The position numbers and the translations under genes are program-made. The notes below the pieces were generated by a model. That model saw nothing but the letters and a program-made list of their open reading frames with translations, was not told the DNA's origin and searched no databases. Of a stretch of 64,000 nucleotides of DNA, positions 55,986-64,000 are shown piece after piece. This DNA comes from Zhongshania aliphaticivorans. GTDB lineage: Bacteria; Pseudomonadota; Gammaproteobacteria; Pseudomonadales; Spongiibacteraceae. Each line of letters begins with the position of its first letter. Position 1 is the first letter of the stretch. The DNA lies in NCBI RefSeq assembly GCF_902705855.1, contig NZ_CACSIJ010000002.1:39070-103069 (forward strand). The letters run 5' to 3'.

Positions 55986-56792
55986 GTGTTTAAAGAAAAT
56001 ACCCTAGAAGGCAAAGTTGCATTCATCTCTGGCGGCACCAGCGGCATAAACCTTGGTATCGCCAAATCCATGGCGAAGCTCGGCGCAAAAGTCAGTGTAA
56101 TTGGTCGCGATCTAGAAAAAGCCAAAAAAGCGGCAGCAGAAATCAGTGCGGTTGGCCCACATGAAGCTCTAGCATTCAGCGCCGACGTGCGCGATTACGC
56201 CGCAGTGGATGGCGCCATTGTCGCTACCGTCGAGAAATTCGGCCCCCTCGATATCGTGGTTGCAGGCGCCGCGGGTAATTTCTTTGCGCCAGCGGTGGAT
56301 ATTAGCCCCAATGGCTTCAAGACCATTATCGATATCGACCTGATCGGCAGCTATCACGTATTTCGCGCCGCCTTTGATCACTGCACAAAGCCCGGTGCGC
56401 GCTTTATTGCTATTACTGCGCCGCAAGCGGTTAACCCAACGCCACTGCAAGCGCACGTGTGCGCAGCCAAAGCAGGCGTAAACGCGCTACTTAAAACATT
56501 AGCTATGGAATGGGGCCCCGCTGGCATATGCGTTAACGGTATTGCACCGGGGTTGACGGCAGAAACCGAGGGCCTTAAACGCTTATTTGCCACCGAACCC
56601 GCAGCAGGAAAAAAACTGGTCGATGCATTACCACTGCGCTACCTCGGCTCGGTCGATGACATTGGCGCCGCTGCCGTTTATTTAAGCAGTGATCTCGGCA
56701 AATACATCACCGGCACAATTCTAGATATCGATGGCGGCTACCAAATAGGTGACGCAACCGTCGACTGCCTGACCTCAAGCAAAAAGAGCTAA
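55986..56792 (+). CDS. SDR-family oxidoreductase (2,4-dienoyl-CoA reductase-like)
   Basis: 268-residue Rossmann enzyme with 'FISGGTSGINLGIAKSMA' as the nucleotide motif. The active-site region reads 'HVCAAKAGVNALLKTLAMEWGP', lacking the normal tyrosine, as in 2,4-dienoyl-CoA reductases. It starts with GTG after AAAGGAAAG. It is the first gene of the plus-strand operon with an enoyl-CoA hydratase and TetR, and presumably acts on unsaturated CoA intermediates of the same pathway as the carboxylase. Confidence 0.92.
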   Translation: MFKENTLEGKVAFISGGTSGINLGIAKSMAKLGAKVSVIGRDLEKAKKAAAEISAVGPHEALAFSADVRDYAAVDGAIVATVEKFGPLDIVVAGAAGNFFAPAVDISPNGFKTIIDIDLIGSYHVFRAAFDHCTKPGARFIAITAPQAVNPTPLQAHVCAAKAGVNALLKTLAMEWGPAGICVNGIAPGLTAETEGLKRLFATEPAAGKKLVDALPLRYLGSVDDIGAAAVYLSSDLGKYITGTILDIDGGYQIGDATVDCLTSSKKS

Positions 56793-56802
56793 GGACTAAG
56801 TT

Positions 56803-57594
56803 ATGATTGAAGTTAGCGATAACGGCTATGTACGCACAATTGCCCTAAACGACCCAGCGTCTTTTAACAGCATTACCGAAGAATCTGCCAACGCCCTGTT
56901 AGACGCGTTGCGCGCTGCCGTAGCCGACCCACAGGTTCGCGCAATATTACTCACCGGCAATGGCAAGTTTTTCTGCGCAGGTGGAAATCTTAAAAATTTC
57001 ATGGCCCAAGAAGGACCACTGGACGACTATGTAAACCAAGCCATTGAAGACACTTACAACCCGCTAGCCGAATATATGATGTCGATGCCAATTCCCGTGG
57101 TATCCGCCATCAACGGCCCAGCCATCGGCGCCGGTGTTGGGCTTGGCCTGAATGCCGACATCGTTTTAGCGGCTAAATCTGCTTATTTTTCTCTACCATT
57201 TGTACCAAAGCTTGGCGTCGTACCCGACATGGGTTGCTCCTGGCTGGTTACTCGCGGCTTGAATTATAATCAGGCACTGGCACTGTTTTTAACCGGTGAA
57301 GCCTTATCCGCAGAGAACGCTGCGCGCGCAGGAATGATCTGGAAGTGTGTTGACGATGACGCGCTAATGACCGAAGCTTCGGCTCTCGCCGCAAACTTAG
57401 CCAAGCTATCTCCTGCGGCGATACGTAGAACAAAGCAAGCTCTGCGCTCAGCCTGTGAAAGCAACTTCGCATCACAGTTAAAATTAGAGCAACAATTACA
57501 AACAGCCAGCTTCGGTGGAAATGCCTTTCAGGAAGGCTTACGCTCATTTAAAGAGCGACGCGAAGCGGATTTTGTCGCACATGGGGATGACTAA
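56803..57594 (+). CDS. Enoyl-CoA hydratase/isomerase family protein
   Basis: 263-residue crotonase-fold protein with oxyanion-hole motifs 'LLTGNGKFFCAGGNL' and 'AINGPAIGAGVGLGLNADIV'. 'LPFVPKLGVVPDMGCSWLVTRGLN' shows an aspartate/cysteine arrangement rather than the usual Glu pair of fully active hydratases, so it may be an isomerase or a methylglutaconyl/isohexenylglutaconyl-type hydratase. CTAAGGACTAAGTT precedes the ATG, and it lies ten bases after the SDR stop. Confidence 0.9.
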   Translation: MIEVSDNGYVRTIALNDPASFNSITEESANALLDALRAAVADPQVRAILLTGNGKFFCAGGNLKNFMAQEGPLDDYVNQAIEDTYNPLAEYMMSMPIPVVSAINGPAIGAGVGLGLNADIVLAAKSAYFSLPFVPKLGVVPDMGCSWLVTRGLNYNQALALFLTGEALSAENAARAGMIWKCVDDDALMTEASALAANLAKLSPAAIRRTKQALRSACESNFASQLKLEQQLQTASFGGNAFQEGLRSFKERREADFVAHGDD

Positions 57595-57632
57595 AACACC
57601 CCCTAGCGATAACGCAGCCAAGAGATAAATAC

Positions 57633-58313
57633 GTGATCACTAAAACAAAAAAACCAGGCACCCGCACACGCTTGTCACGGGAACATCGCGAAAAAGAAAT
57701 CATCACAGCGGCTCGCATAGTTTTTATTTATCGCGGTTATGAGAACGCCACCATCGCTGAAATTGCCGACTCCGTCGGCGTCGTCGAGGGCACTGTGCTG
57801 CATTACTTTAAAAGCAAGCGCGCCCTGATGGTGAAAGTCATCGAAGACTTTTACCAAGACATTACGGCCACAATGGAAAGCGGTGTTGGTGCTATATCCG
57901 GCGCACAAAATAAGCTGCGATATATTATTCACACCCATATGTCGCTGCTACATAACAACAGCGATCTTTGTACCGTTATTCTTAATGAATCTCGCGGCTC
58001 ACAAACTGAATTACTAGAAAAGGTTCATAACTTTAACCGCCGCTACAGCAATATTGTCATTAACGTTGTGCGCGAAGGTAAGCAAGCTGGCGAAATTGCA
58101 GAGTCGGCTTCGCCCACGCTTATTCGCAACGTCGTTTTTGGTGCAATTGAGCATTACCTGTGGGATATCGTTGCGGGAACTAAACGTGAAGACGCCGATG
58201 TCATTGCAGATCAATTGACACATTTGGTCTTCAACGGCATCGTCAGCAACACAGAAAATTCGCAAAGCGAAATTAACCACCTCATTACCAAACTCAATAA
58301 GCTGATCGACTAA
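57633..58313 (+). CDS. TetR-family regulator, probable repressor of the flanking operons
   Basis: 226 residues. The N-terminal helix-turn-helix reads 'REKEIITAARIVFIYRGYENATIAEIADSVGVVEGTVLHYFKSKRALMVKVI'-type segments with the HYF-SK motif; the rest is the helical ligand-binding domain. It starts with GTG, in the same operon as the SDR and hydratase. The paired ATTGAG-N5-CTCAAT sites in the divergent control region are its likely targets, with a CoA ester as a plausible inducer (inference). Confidence 0.92.
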   Translation: MITKTKKPGTRTRLSREHREKEIITAARIVFIYRGYENATIAEIADSVGVVEGTVLHYFKSKRALMVKVIEDFYQDITATMESGVGAISGAQNKLRYIIHTHMSLLHNNSDLCTVILNESRGSQTELLEKVHNFNRRYSNIVINVVREGKQAGEIAESASPTLIRNVVFGAIEHYLWDIVAGTKREDADVIADQLTHLVFNGIVSNTENSQSEINHLITKLNKLID

Positions 58314-58337
58314 TAACACTTATATCAGGAGAAATTT

Positions 58338-58757
58338 ATGAGCGACAATGTCACCCACAAAGGTCAATGTGCTTGCGGCGACTTTACCTACACTTGCGCC
58401 GGCGAGCCTGCCAGCGTGATGGCCTGTCACTGCCGCGACTGTCAATATGCCTCCGGTAGTGCCTTTGCCACCGTAGCATTCTTTCCAGCGGCAAGCTGCG
58501 AAATGTCTGGATCAAGCAAGGTATACACCGTTAAAGGCGATGCTGGCATGACCGTAAATCGTCATTTCTGCGGCAACTGCGGCACCCCGCTTTATTCTGT
58601 ATTATCAGAAATGCCAGATATGCTTTTTATTAAAGTCGGCTCACTCAACCAACCCGCATCCGTTAAACTTCAAGGGCATATGTGGTGCGCCTCTAAGGTG
58701 CCTTGGTTAAAACTAAATGACGGCTTGATGGAATTACCCGGTAACCCACCGCTATAA
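58338..58757 (+). CDS. GFA (CENP-V) domain protein
   Basis: 139-residue zinc-binding protein of the glutathione-dependent formaldehyde-activating type. Zinc motifs 'GQCACGDFTYTC', 'ACHCRDCQYASGSAF' and 'FCGNCGTPLY' are intact, with C-x-C and C-x2-C spacing. A clear CAGGAGAAATTT precedes the ATG. It is the last gene of the SDR-ECH-TetR operon and ends at a strong bidirectional terminator. The substrate is unknown; the link with glutathione is family-based. Confidence 0.92.
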   Translation: MSDNVTHKGQCACGDFTYTCAGEPASVMACHCRDCQYASGSAFATVAFFPAASCEMSGSSKVYTVKGDAGMTVNRHFCGNCGTPLYSVLSEMPDMLFIKVGSLNQPASVKLQGHMWCASKVPWLKLNDGLMELPGNPPL

Positions 58758-58780
58758 TTTATTTTTTAATATTTAAAGTC

Positions 58781-58812
58781 ATAAAAAAACCGCCAATTGG
58801 CGGTTTTTTTAT
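58781..58812. terminator. Bidirectional Rho-independent terminator
   Basis: Perfect 32-base palindrome: ACCGCCAATTGGCGGT core with seven A's on the left and seven T's on the right. It serves both the plus-strand GFA gene and the minus-strand acyl-CoA ligase gene (24 bases away). Confidence 0.95.
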
Positions 58813-58835
58813 GACTTACTAAGGGAGTCAAAGGT

Positions 58836-60467
58836 CTACATAAAGACAACCGTGCTCTCATGCTTCGCTTCAATTTGAGCATTAAAGTGCGCAATGATAC
58901 TTTTACGCTTGAGCTTCATTGTGGGTGTTAACAAGCCATTCATAATCGTCCACTCTGGCGTAATAACAATGTGGTTCACACGTTCGTATGCAGCATGAGT
59001 CGAGTTAATACGCTCAAGCGACGCCTCCAAGCTTGCTGCCAAATCTTCAGGTGACAGCGCTTTGCCCAGCTCAGATAAGGTCGCCAGTAATATGGGTTGA
59101 TCAAGACCATGACCACAAATACAAACTTGCTCTAGTTCAATAAGCGAACCGAAATCATCCTCAAGTTTGATCGGCTGTATAAACTTACCCTTGGTGGTTT
59201 TAAATACTTCGCTGATACGACCCGTAATCCAAAGATTGCCATTGTCATCGACCTTGCCAGTATCGCCAGTGTGATACCAACCATCAACCAGAGCTTCGGC
59301 AGTCTTCTCAGGATTTTTATAGTACCCGGTCATCAGACCATCACTTTTAAAACACACCTCCTCGTCATCAGTGATTTTAATTTGCACGCCGTTCAGCGGA
59401 ATACCAACACAGCCGGCTTGTGGACGCTCGTCAGACAACCAGAAGGTACCGTCGCAGAAGTTCTCTGTCATTGAGTAGCCTTCGCGCAACACCACACCCA
59501 TATCAATAAACCAGTTCTGCACGTCGCGTGGGCAAGGAGCGGAGCCGGTCAAAATCATGCGCGCTTGATTTAGGCCAAGCTGCTTTCTAACTTGTTCTTT
59601 CTGTTCTTCACCAAATCCAGCCTGAACCTCCGGCGGTATTTTGGCATCGATGGCGGCTTTAAATTTCACCCAGAGGCGAGGCACCGAAAAGAAGAAGGTT
59701 GGCTCAACATCACGCAGTTCCGCCGCAAATGTTTCCAAACCTTCAGAGAAAGAAATAATACCATTGCAATACAGGGCGTTCATTTCAACAATACAACGCT
59801 CCGCTGCATGGGACAAAGGCAAGTAAGACATCAGGCGCTCGCGCTCTGGGCCACCACCTATTTTCCAATCTTTTTGCATGCGCGGCAAAATGCGCCCCGG
59901 CGTGCCGTGAACATGCATCACGCCCTTTGGATTACCCGTTGTGCCAGAGGTATACAGAATCGTCATTAAGGCTTCTGTATTAGGCACAGGTGACGCTGTC
60001 ATTGGCTCATGACTAGCGACAATGACATCAATGTCCGTCTCTACGTCGCAACCACAACCTAATATTCCAACGCGTTTAATGTCTGCGGGTAATACCTCGT
60101 CGGCTTGGCTAGCAATATCAAACTGGCCCAAGAAAATCATTCGACTTTCACTATGCTCCAAAATATAACGCGACGACGGTGCATCTTGGCCGGGGTACAA
60201 AGGCACGCTGACGTGGCCGCTGAGCATAATAGCGAAATCCACCGCTATCCAATCTGCACAGTTCTTTGCGAATATAGAAATACGACTGCCCGGCTCATAG
60301 CCTTGAGCAGAAATATATGTCGCTAGGCGACGTGCACGATCAGCAAGCTGCGCCCAGGTAAACTCAGTCCACTGTAGTTCTTTTGGCTGACGCAAAAATA
60401 CTTGATCCGCCGCAACAGATTCCCAGTGATAGAACATTTCCAATGGTGTTTTTATCGTTTCGCTCAT
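58836..60467 (-). CDS. AMP-binding acyl-CoA ligase
   Basis: 543-residue adenylate-forming enzyme that activates a carboxylic acid to its CoA ester. The P-loop 'ILYTSGTTGNPKGVMHVHG', 'REGYSMTENFCDGTFW', 'GWYHTGDTGKVDDNGNLWITGR' and 'FKTTKGKFIQPIKLED' segments are intact. The layout matches long-chain FadD15-like ligases. GGAGTACTGAGTA precedes the ATG. It is last in the thiolase-FadB-ligase run. Confidence 0.94.
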   Translation of the reverse strand: MSETIKTPLEMFYHWESVAADQVFLRQPKELQWTEFTWAQLADRARRLATYISAQGYEPGSRISIFAKNCADWIAVDFAIMLSGHVSVPLYPGQDAPSSRYILEHSESRMIFLGQFDIASQADEVLPADIKRVGILGCGCDVETDIDVIVASHEPMTASPVPNTEALMTILYTSGTTGNPKGVMHVHGTPGRILPRMQKDWKIGGGPERERLMSYLPLSHAAERCIVEMNALYCNGIISFSEGLETFAAELRDVEPTFFFSVPRLWVKFKAAIDAKIPPEVQAGFGEEQKEQVRKQLGLNQARMILTGSAPCPRDVQNWFIDMGVVLREGYSMTENFCDGTFWLSDERPQAGCVGIPLNGVQIKITDDEEVCFKSDGLMTGYYKNPEKTAEALVDGWYHTGDTGKVDDNGNLWITGRISEVFKTTKGKFIQPIKLEDDFGSLIELEQVCICGHGLDQPILLATLSELGKALSPEDLAASLEASLERINSTHAAYERVNHIVITPEWTIMNGLLTPTMKLKRKSIIAHFNAQIEAKHESTVVFM

Positions 60468-60533
60468 TACTCAGTACTCCGGCAGATCATTATTGTTGAT
60501 TAAGCCAAGCCTACACTTGGCCATTATTCAAGG

Positions 60534-62681
60534 CTATTGAAACAGCTCACCAGCATCGGCTTTATCGATAGCTATTTGAGGCGGTGCAAAGCGCTTACCG
60601 TATTTGCTTTCCAACTCTCGGCAACGCTCAACAAAGCGCGGCAAACCATAGGTATTAACAAACTGCAGATAACCACCCGTCCATGTTGGCGCGCCGATAC
60701 CCATTATCGACCCAATATTCCCGTCAGCCACCGTTCTTAGCACGCCAGTTTCCAAGCACACTAGGCTTTCAATCACTGGCCGGAACAATAGACGATCACG
60801 AATATCTTGATCACTCACAGCACTATCGGTGTCCGCATTAAAATATAGCTCACGCAAACCGCTCCAGATTTGTTTACCCGCATCGCTGTATTCATAATAG
60901 CCGCCGCCGTGAACACGCCCACCACGCTTGTGCTCGCTTAACAAGCAGCGCATTAAAGCGGTACCTTCTGGCGTAGGATCATCTTCAGCTTTGCGCAGAC
61001 CCATACTGATTTGAGCATCAATAATATCTAAAGACAACTTTTGGCTAACTTCATCTTGCAAGGCCAAGGGCCCAACCGGCCAGCCCACAGATTTACCTAC
61101 TGACTCAACACGCACCGCATTCACGCCTTCCGCCATTAGCTGAGCGGCTTCCTGTATTGGTGTGCTGATGGTGCGTGAGGTGTAAAAACCCGGTGAATCG
61201 TTAACAACGATCGGGGTTTTCTTCAATTGGCGGGTCAAATCAAAGGCTTTAGCTAAAGTCTCTTCACTGGTTTCTTTACCACAAATAATTTCTACCAGCG
61301 GCATTCTGTCTACTGGCGAAAAGAAATGCATGCCGATGAAATTCGCGGGCTTACTGCTTGCACTCGACAACGACGTAATGGGTAATGTTGAGGTGTTAGA
61401 TGCCCACACGCCTCCTTCTGCCAAGCAAGATTCCGTAGACTTCGTGAGAGAGTGCTTAAGCTCAACATTCTCAAATACCGCCTCAATAATAAAATCACAG
61501 CCCTGTAAATCGTCATTGCTAATACTAGGGGTAATACGAGCCAACACCTCGATTGCCGCGGCCTCGGTCATCCGACCTTTTTGAACCAACTTAGCCAAAC
61601 CTTTTTCTGAATAGGCCTTGGCCTTCTCAGCAGATTCGATGGTCACGTCTTTAATAACAACATTAATGCCGACCATTGCAGCAGACATGGCAATACCCTG
61701 CCCCATCATACCGCCGCCCAAAATACCCAAACGCGATACCGTATTTTTTTCAAAACCCGTTGGCCGACTTTGACCGCCAGCAACTTGGTTCATTTGGAAG
61801 AAAAACGCATTGATCATGTTCTTCGCTTCTGGCGTTGTTACCAGCTGTGAGAACTGACGGCTTTCTATACGTAGAGCGGTATCTAAATCAACCCGCAGAG
61901 TTTCTACCATGATATCTAGGATCATTGCAGGTGCGGGCAACAAGCCGCGAGTTTTCTTTTGCAAGCCTGCAGCCGCAAACACGATGCCTTGACGGATAAG
62001 TGGGTTTTCTTCACCACCACCCGGAATTTTGAAGCCTTTCACATCCCAAGGCTGTACTGCATTATCGGGGTTAGCCAATATCCACGCCTTAGCACGCGGT
62101 AATAATTCTTCCGGTGTGGCCACCGTTTCGTGAATCAATCCCGCTGCAAGCGCAGGTGCAGCGCCCAATTTTTTGCCATCAATTAAAAATGGAAACGCTT
62201 TTTCAAAACCGAGCAAAGATGTTAAACGAACAACACCGCCGCCGCCGGGCAGCAAACCTAGACCTACTTCAGGAAGGCCAAGCAGCACTGCACGCGAATC
62301 TACCGCAAGGCGATAATTACAGCATAAACAAACTTCTAAACCGCCGCCAAGCGCCGCGCCGTTTATTGCCGCAACAACAGGTACAGGCAATTTTTCTATT
62401 TGTCTCAGCAGCGCTTTAATTCCCTCGGTACGCACAAAAACACCGTGCTCTTCACCCGGCTGTGCCGCCACCAAATCATTCAGGTCACCACCGGCAATAA
62501 AGGTTTTCTTAGCCGAGGTAATCACAACACCAGCCAAATCTGCTTCGGCCTTGAGTTTGTCTAGTGTGCTGCGCATTGCGTCGATAAACTCATCATTTAT
62601 CGCATTGACGCTGCCACGCATATCCATAGTAACGGTAACAATGTTACTGCCGTCTTTTTCGTACTTAAAAGAATCTGTCAT
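60534..62681 (-). CDS. Bifunctional enoyl-CoA hydratase/3-hydroxyacyl-CoA dehydrogenase (FadB/FadJ-like)
   Basis: 715 residues. The N-terminal crotonase part has 'AAINGAALGGGLEVCLCCNYRLAV' and 'LGLPEVGLGLLPGGGGVVRLTSL' (both catalytic Glu regions). The dehydrogenase part starts 'RLGILGGGMMGQGIAMSAAMVGINVVIKD' with 'EAVFENVELKHSL' and 'NTSTLPITSL', then the C-terminal 3HCDH repeats. The ATG at 62681 was chosen (AGGA about 11 bases upstream). It lies between the thiolase and ligase genes, completing beta-oxidation. Confidence 0.95.
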   Translation of the reverse strand: MTDSFKYEKDGSNIVTVTMDMRGSVNAINDEFIDAMRSTLDKLKAEADLAGVVITSAKKTFIAGGDLNDLVAAQPGEEHGVFVRTEGIKALLRQIEKLPVPVVAAINGAALGGGLEVCLCCNYRLAVDSRAVLLGLPEVGLGLLPGGGGVVRLTSLLGFEKAFPFLIDGKKLGAAPALAAGLIHETVATPEELLPRAKAWILANPDNAVQPWDVKGFKIPGGGEENPLIRQGIVFAAAGLQKKTRGLLPAPAMILDIMVETLRVDLDTALRIESRQFSQLVTTPEAKNMINAFFFQMNQVAGGQSRPTGFEKNTVSRLGILGGGMMGQGIAMSAAMVGINVVIKDVTIESAEKAKAYSEKGLAKLVQKGRMTEAAAIEVLARITPSISNDDLQGCDFIIEAVFENVELKHSLTKSTESCLAEGGVWASNTSTLPITSLSSASSKPANFIGMHFFSPVDRMPLVEIICGKETSEETLAKAFDLTRQLKKTPIVVNDSPGFYTSRTISTPIQEAAQLMAEGVNAVRVESVGKSVGWPVGPLALQDEVSQKLSLDIIDAQISMGLRKAEDDPTPEGTALMRCLLSEHKRGGRVHGGGYYEYSDAGKQIWSGLRELYFNADTDSAVSDQDIRDRLLFRPVIESLVCLETGVLRTVADGNIGSIMGIGAPTWTGGYLQFVNTYGLPRFVERCRELESKYGKRFAPPQIAIDKADAGELFQ

Positions 62682-62780
62682 ACCGAATTGTCCTGTTTGT
62701 TCTGAACACCACACTGAAACGCCAGCGGTTTAGGTCTTGGGCCGGATTTCCACCGGTACTCGCAAACAACAATCGTTGCT

Positions 62781-63986
62781 TTAAACCCGTTCAATAATCG
62801 TTGCTATACCCATACCGCCACCCACACATAGGGCGACTAAACCGCGCTTCAAGTCGCGGCGCTCTAGCTCGTCTAAAATCGTGCCGATTAGCATGCCGCC
62901 GGTCGCACCTAGCGGGTGTCCCATTGCAATAGCGCCGCCGTTCACATTGGTAATGCTGTCATCAATGCCAAGGTCTTTCATAAAGCGCAGCGCTACCGAT
63001 GCAAACGCTTCGTTAATTTCCCATAAATCAATATCAGCGACTTCCAAGCCTGCTTTCTTAAGGCATTTCAATGCCGCAGGCCCCGGACCAGTAAGCATAA
63101 TAACGGGGTCAGTAGAGGTCACAGCGGTCGCCACAATGCGCGCACGCGGGGTTAAACCCAGCTCTTTGCCAATTTCTTCGCTGCCGATTAATACCGCGCT
63201 CGCACCGTCAACAATCCCTGAGGAATTCGCCGCCGTATGAACGTGATTAATTTGCTCTACCGCGGTGTATTTAGATAAGGCCATGTCATCCATGCCGGCC
63301 TTGCCAAGCGCCTCAAATGACGGACGCAAACCACCGAGAGATTCGACCGTGCTATCTGGCTTGATGAAGTCATCCTGCGCCAGAATGACCGAGCCACTCG
63401 CATCCACTACCGACACGACAGATTTAAAATAACCGTTGTCGCGCGCAAAACTAGCGCGCTTCTGTGACAGCACCGCGTATTCATCAACGGCTTTGCGATC
63501 CCAACCTTCAATGGTTGCAATCAGATCTGCGCCCACACCTTGCGGTACCGCTTTCTGACCAAGAATAAATTCAGGGTCAGAGAACATGACGCCGCCGTTG
63601 CTGCCCATTTGCACCCGTGACATGCATTCGACGCCGCCAGCAACAATCAAATCATCCCAGCCCGACGCGATTTTCTGTGCCGCGGTGTTCACCGCCTCTA
63701 GGCCAGATGCGCAAAAGCGATCTAGCTGTAAGCCTGCAACCGCTTCATCCCAGCCTGCAAATTGGGCTGCTGCCTTACCAATATTGCTACCTTGCTGGGC
63801 AATGGGTGTTACACAACCCAATAAAACATCATCGACACGGCTGGTATCTAGCTTGTGACGCTGCTGAATTTCTTTAAGTAATCCCGCGATTAACGCAACG
63901 GGTTTTACTTCGCTTAAGGAACCGCCCGCTTTGCCTTTACTACGTGGAGTACGGATGGCTTCATAAATATATGCTGCTTTGGTCAC
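62781..63986 (-). CDS. Acetyl-CoA C-acyltransferase (thiolase)
   Basis: 401-residue thiolase. The nucleophilic cysteine is in '[13 protein letters not shown]', and '[15 protein letters not shown]' and '[15 protein letters not shown]' complete the active site. It cleaves 3-ketoacyl-CoA at the end of each beta-oxidation cycle. It starts with GTG (GAGG about nine bases upstream). It lies 99 bases upstream of the FadB-like gene. Confidence 0.95.
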   Translation of the reverse strand: MTKAAYIYEAIRTPRSKGKAGGSLSEVKPVALIAGLLKEIQQRHKLDTSRVDDVLLGCVTPIAQQGSNIGKAAAQFAGWDEAVAGLQLDRFCASGLEAVNTAAQKIASGWDDLIVAGGVECMSRVQMGSNGGVMFSDPEFILGQKAVPQGVGADLIATIEGWDRKAVDEYAVLSQKRASFARDNGYFKSVVSVVDASGSVILAQDDFIKPDSTVESLGGLRPSFEALGKAGMDDMALSKYTAVEQINHVHTAANSSGIVDGASAVLIGSEEIGKELGLTPRARIVATAVTSTDPVIMLTGPGPAALKCLKKAGLEVADIDLWEINEAFASVALRFMKDLGIDDSITNVNGGAIAMGHPLGATGGMLIGTILDELERRDLKRGLVALCVGGGMGIATIIERV

Positions 63987-64000
63987 GACATACCTCGCGT

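Overview
The window looks like a chromosome segment of a marine, lipid-degrading gammaproteobacterium, most like the Spongiibacteraceae/Cellvibrionales (Zhongshania-like). This placement is an inference from gene content: a riboswitch-controlled thiC-thiO-thiS-thiG operon, an nrdR-rib-nusB-thiL-pgpA cluster, EttA, large type I-secreted proteins, and many acyl-CoA genes including an F420-type (LLM) oxidoreductase. No plasmid, phage or CRISPR signature was seen. Most genes lie on the minus strand.

Layout. 1-1318: N-terminal part of a large Ig-repeat surface protein that runs off the left edge. 1585-6920: a GST and the thiamine operon under a TPP riboswitch; its junctions carry arrays of a 7-bp repeat that reach into the coding ends of thiC and thiO. 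7073-18209: a type I secretion block (TolC, ABC ATPase/permease, HlyD adaptor, a 1496-residue RTX/Ig surface protein and two small companion genes). 18537-19039: a DUF4160/DUF2442 pair that may be toxin-antitoxin-like. 19100-26399: purT, pgpA, thiL, nusB, ribH, ribBA with a degenerate second domain, riboflavin synthase, ribD and nrdR. 26536-30805: glyA, ettA and rnz. 30901-31497: tRNA-Arg(CCG) with a good promoter and terminator, followed by a 231-bp tandem duplication. 31610-31903: a decayed gene. 31998-37306: an operon of LLM oxidoreductase, DUF7064-like protein and a PEP-synthase/rifampicin-phosphotransferase-like enzyme, opposite a TetR regulator.

37643-46643 is the most unusual locus. 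It is a compact type II ketosynthase cluster: two hotdog dehydratases, DarA-like and DarB-like (KAS III) proteins, an unknown 143-residue protein, a BtrH-like acyltransferase, a chain-length-factor-like inactive ketosynthase, an active ketosynthase, an acyl carrier protein and an ABC-2 exporter. It resembles aryl-polyene/dialkylresorcinol loci but lacks their usual starter-unit and tailoring genes, so its product cannot be named from sequence. A TonB receptor follows at 47108.

49608-58757 is a branched-chain or isoprenoid acyl-CoA catabolic locus: SDR, acyl-CoA dehydrogenase and a carboxylase with its alpha subunit split in two, facing SDR, enoyl-CoA hydratase, TetR and GFA genes. Two matching palindromes (ATTGAG-N5-CTCAAT) sit over the -35 boxes of the two divergent promoters and are probably operators. 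58836-63986 holds an acyl-CoA ligase, a FadB-like bifunctional enzyme and a thiolase, giving a beta-oxidation module.
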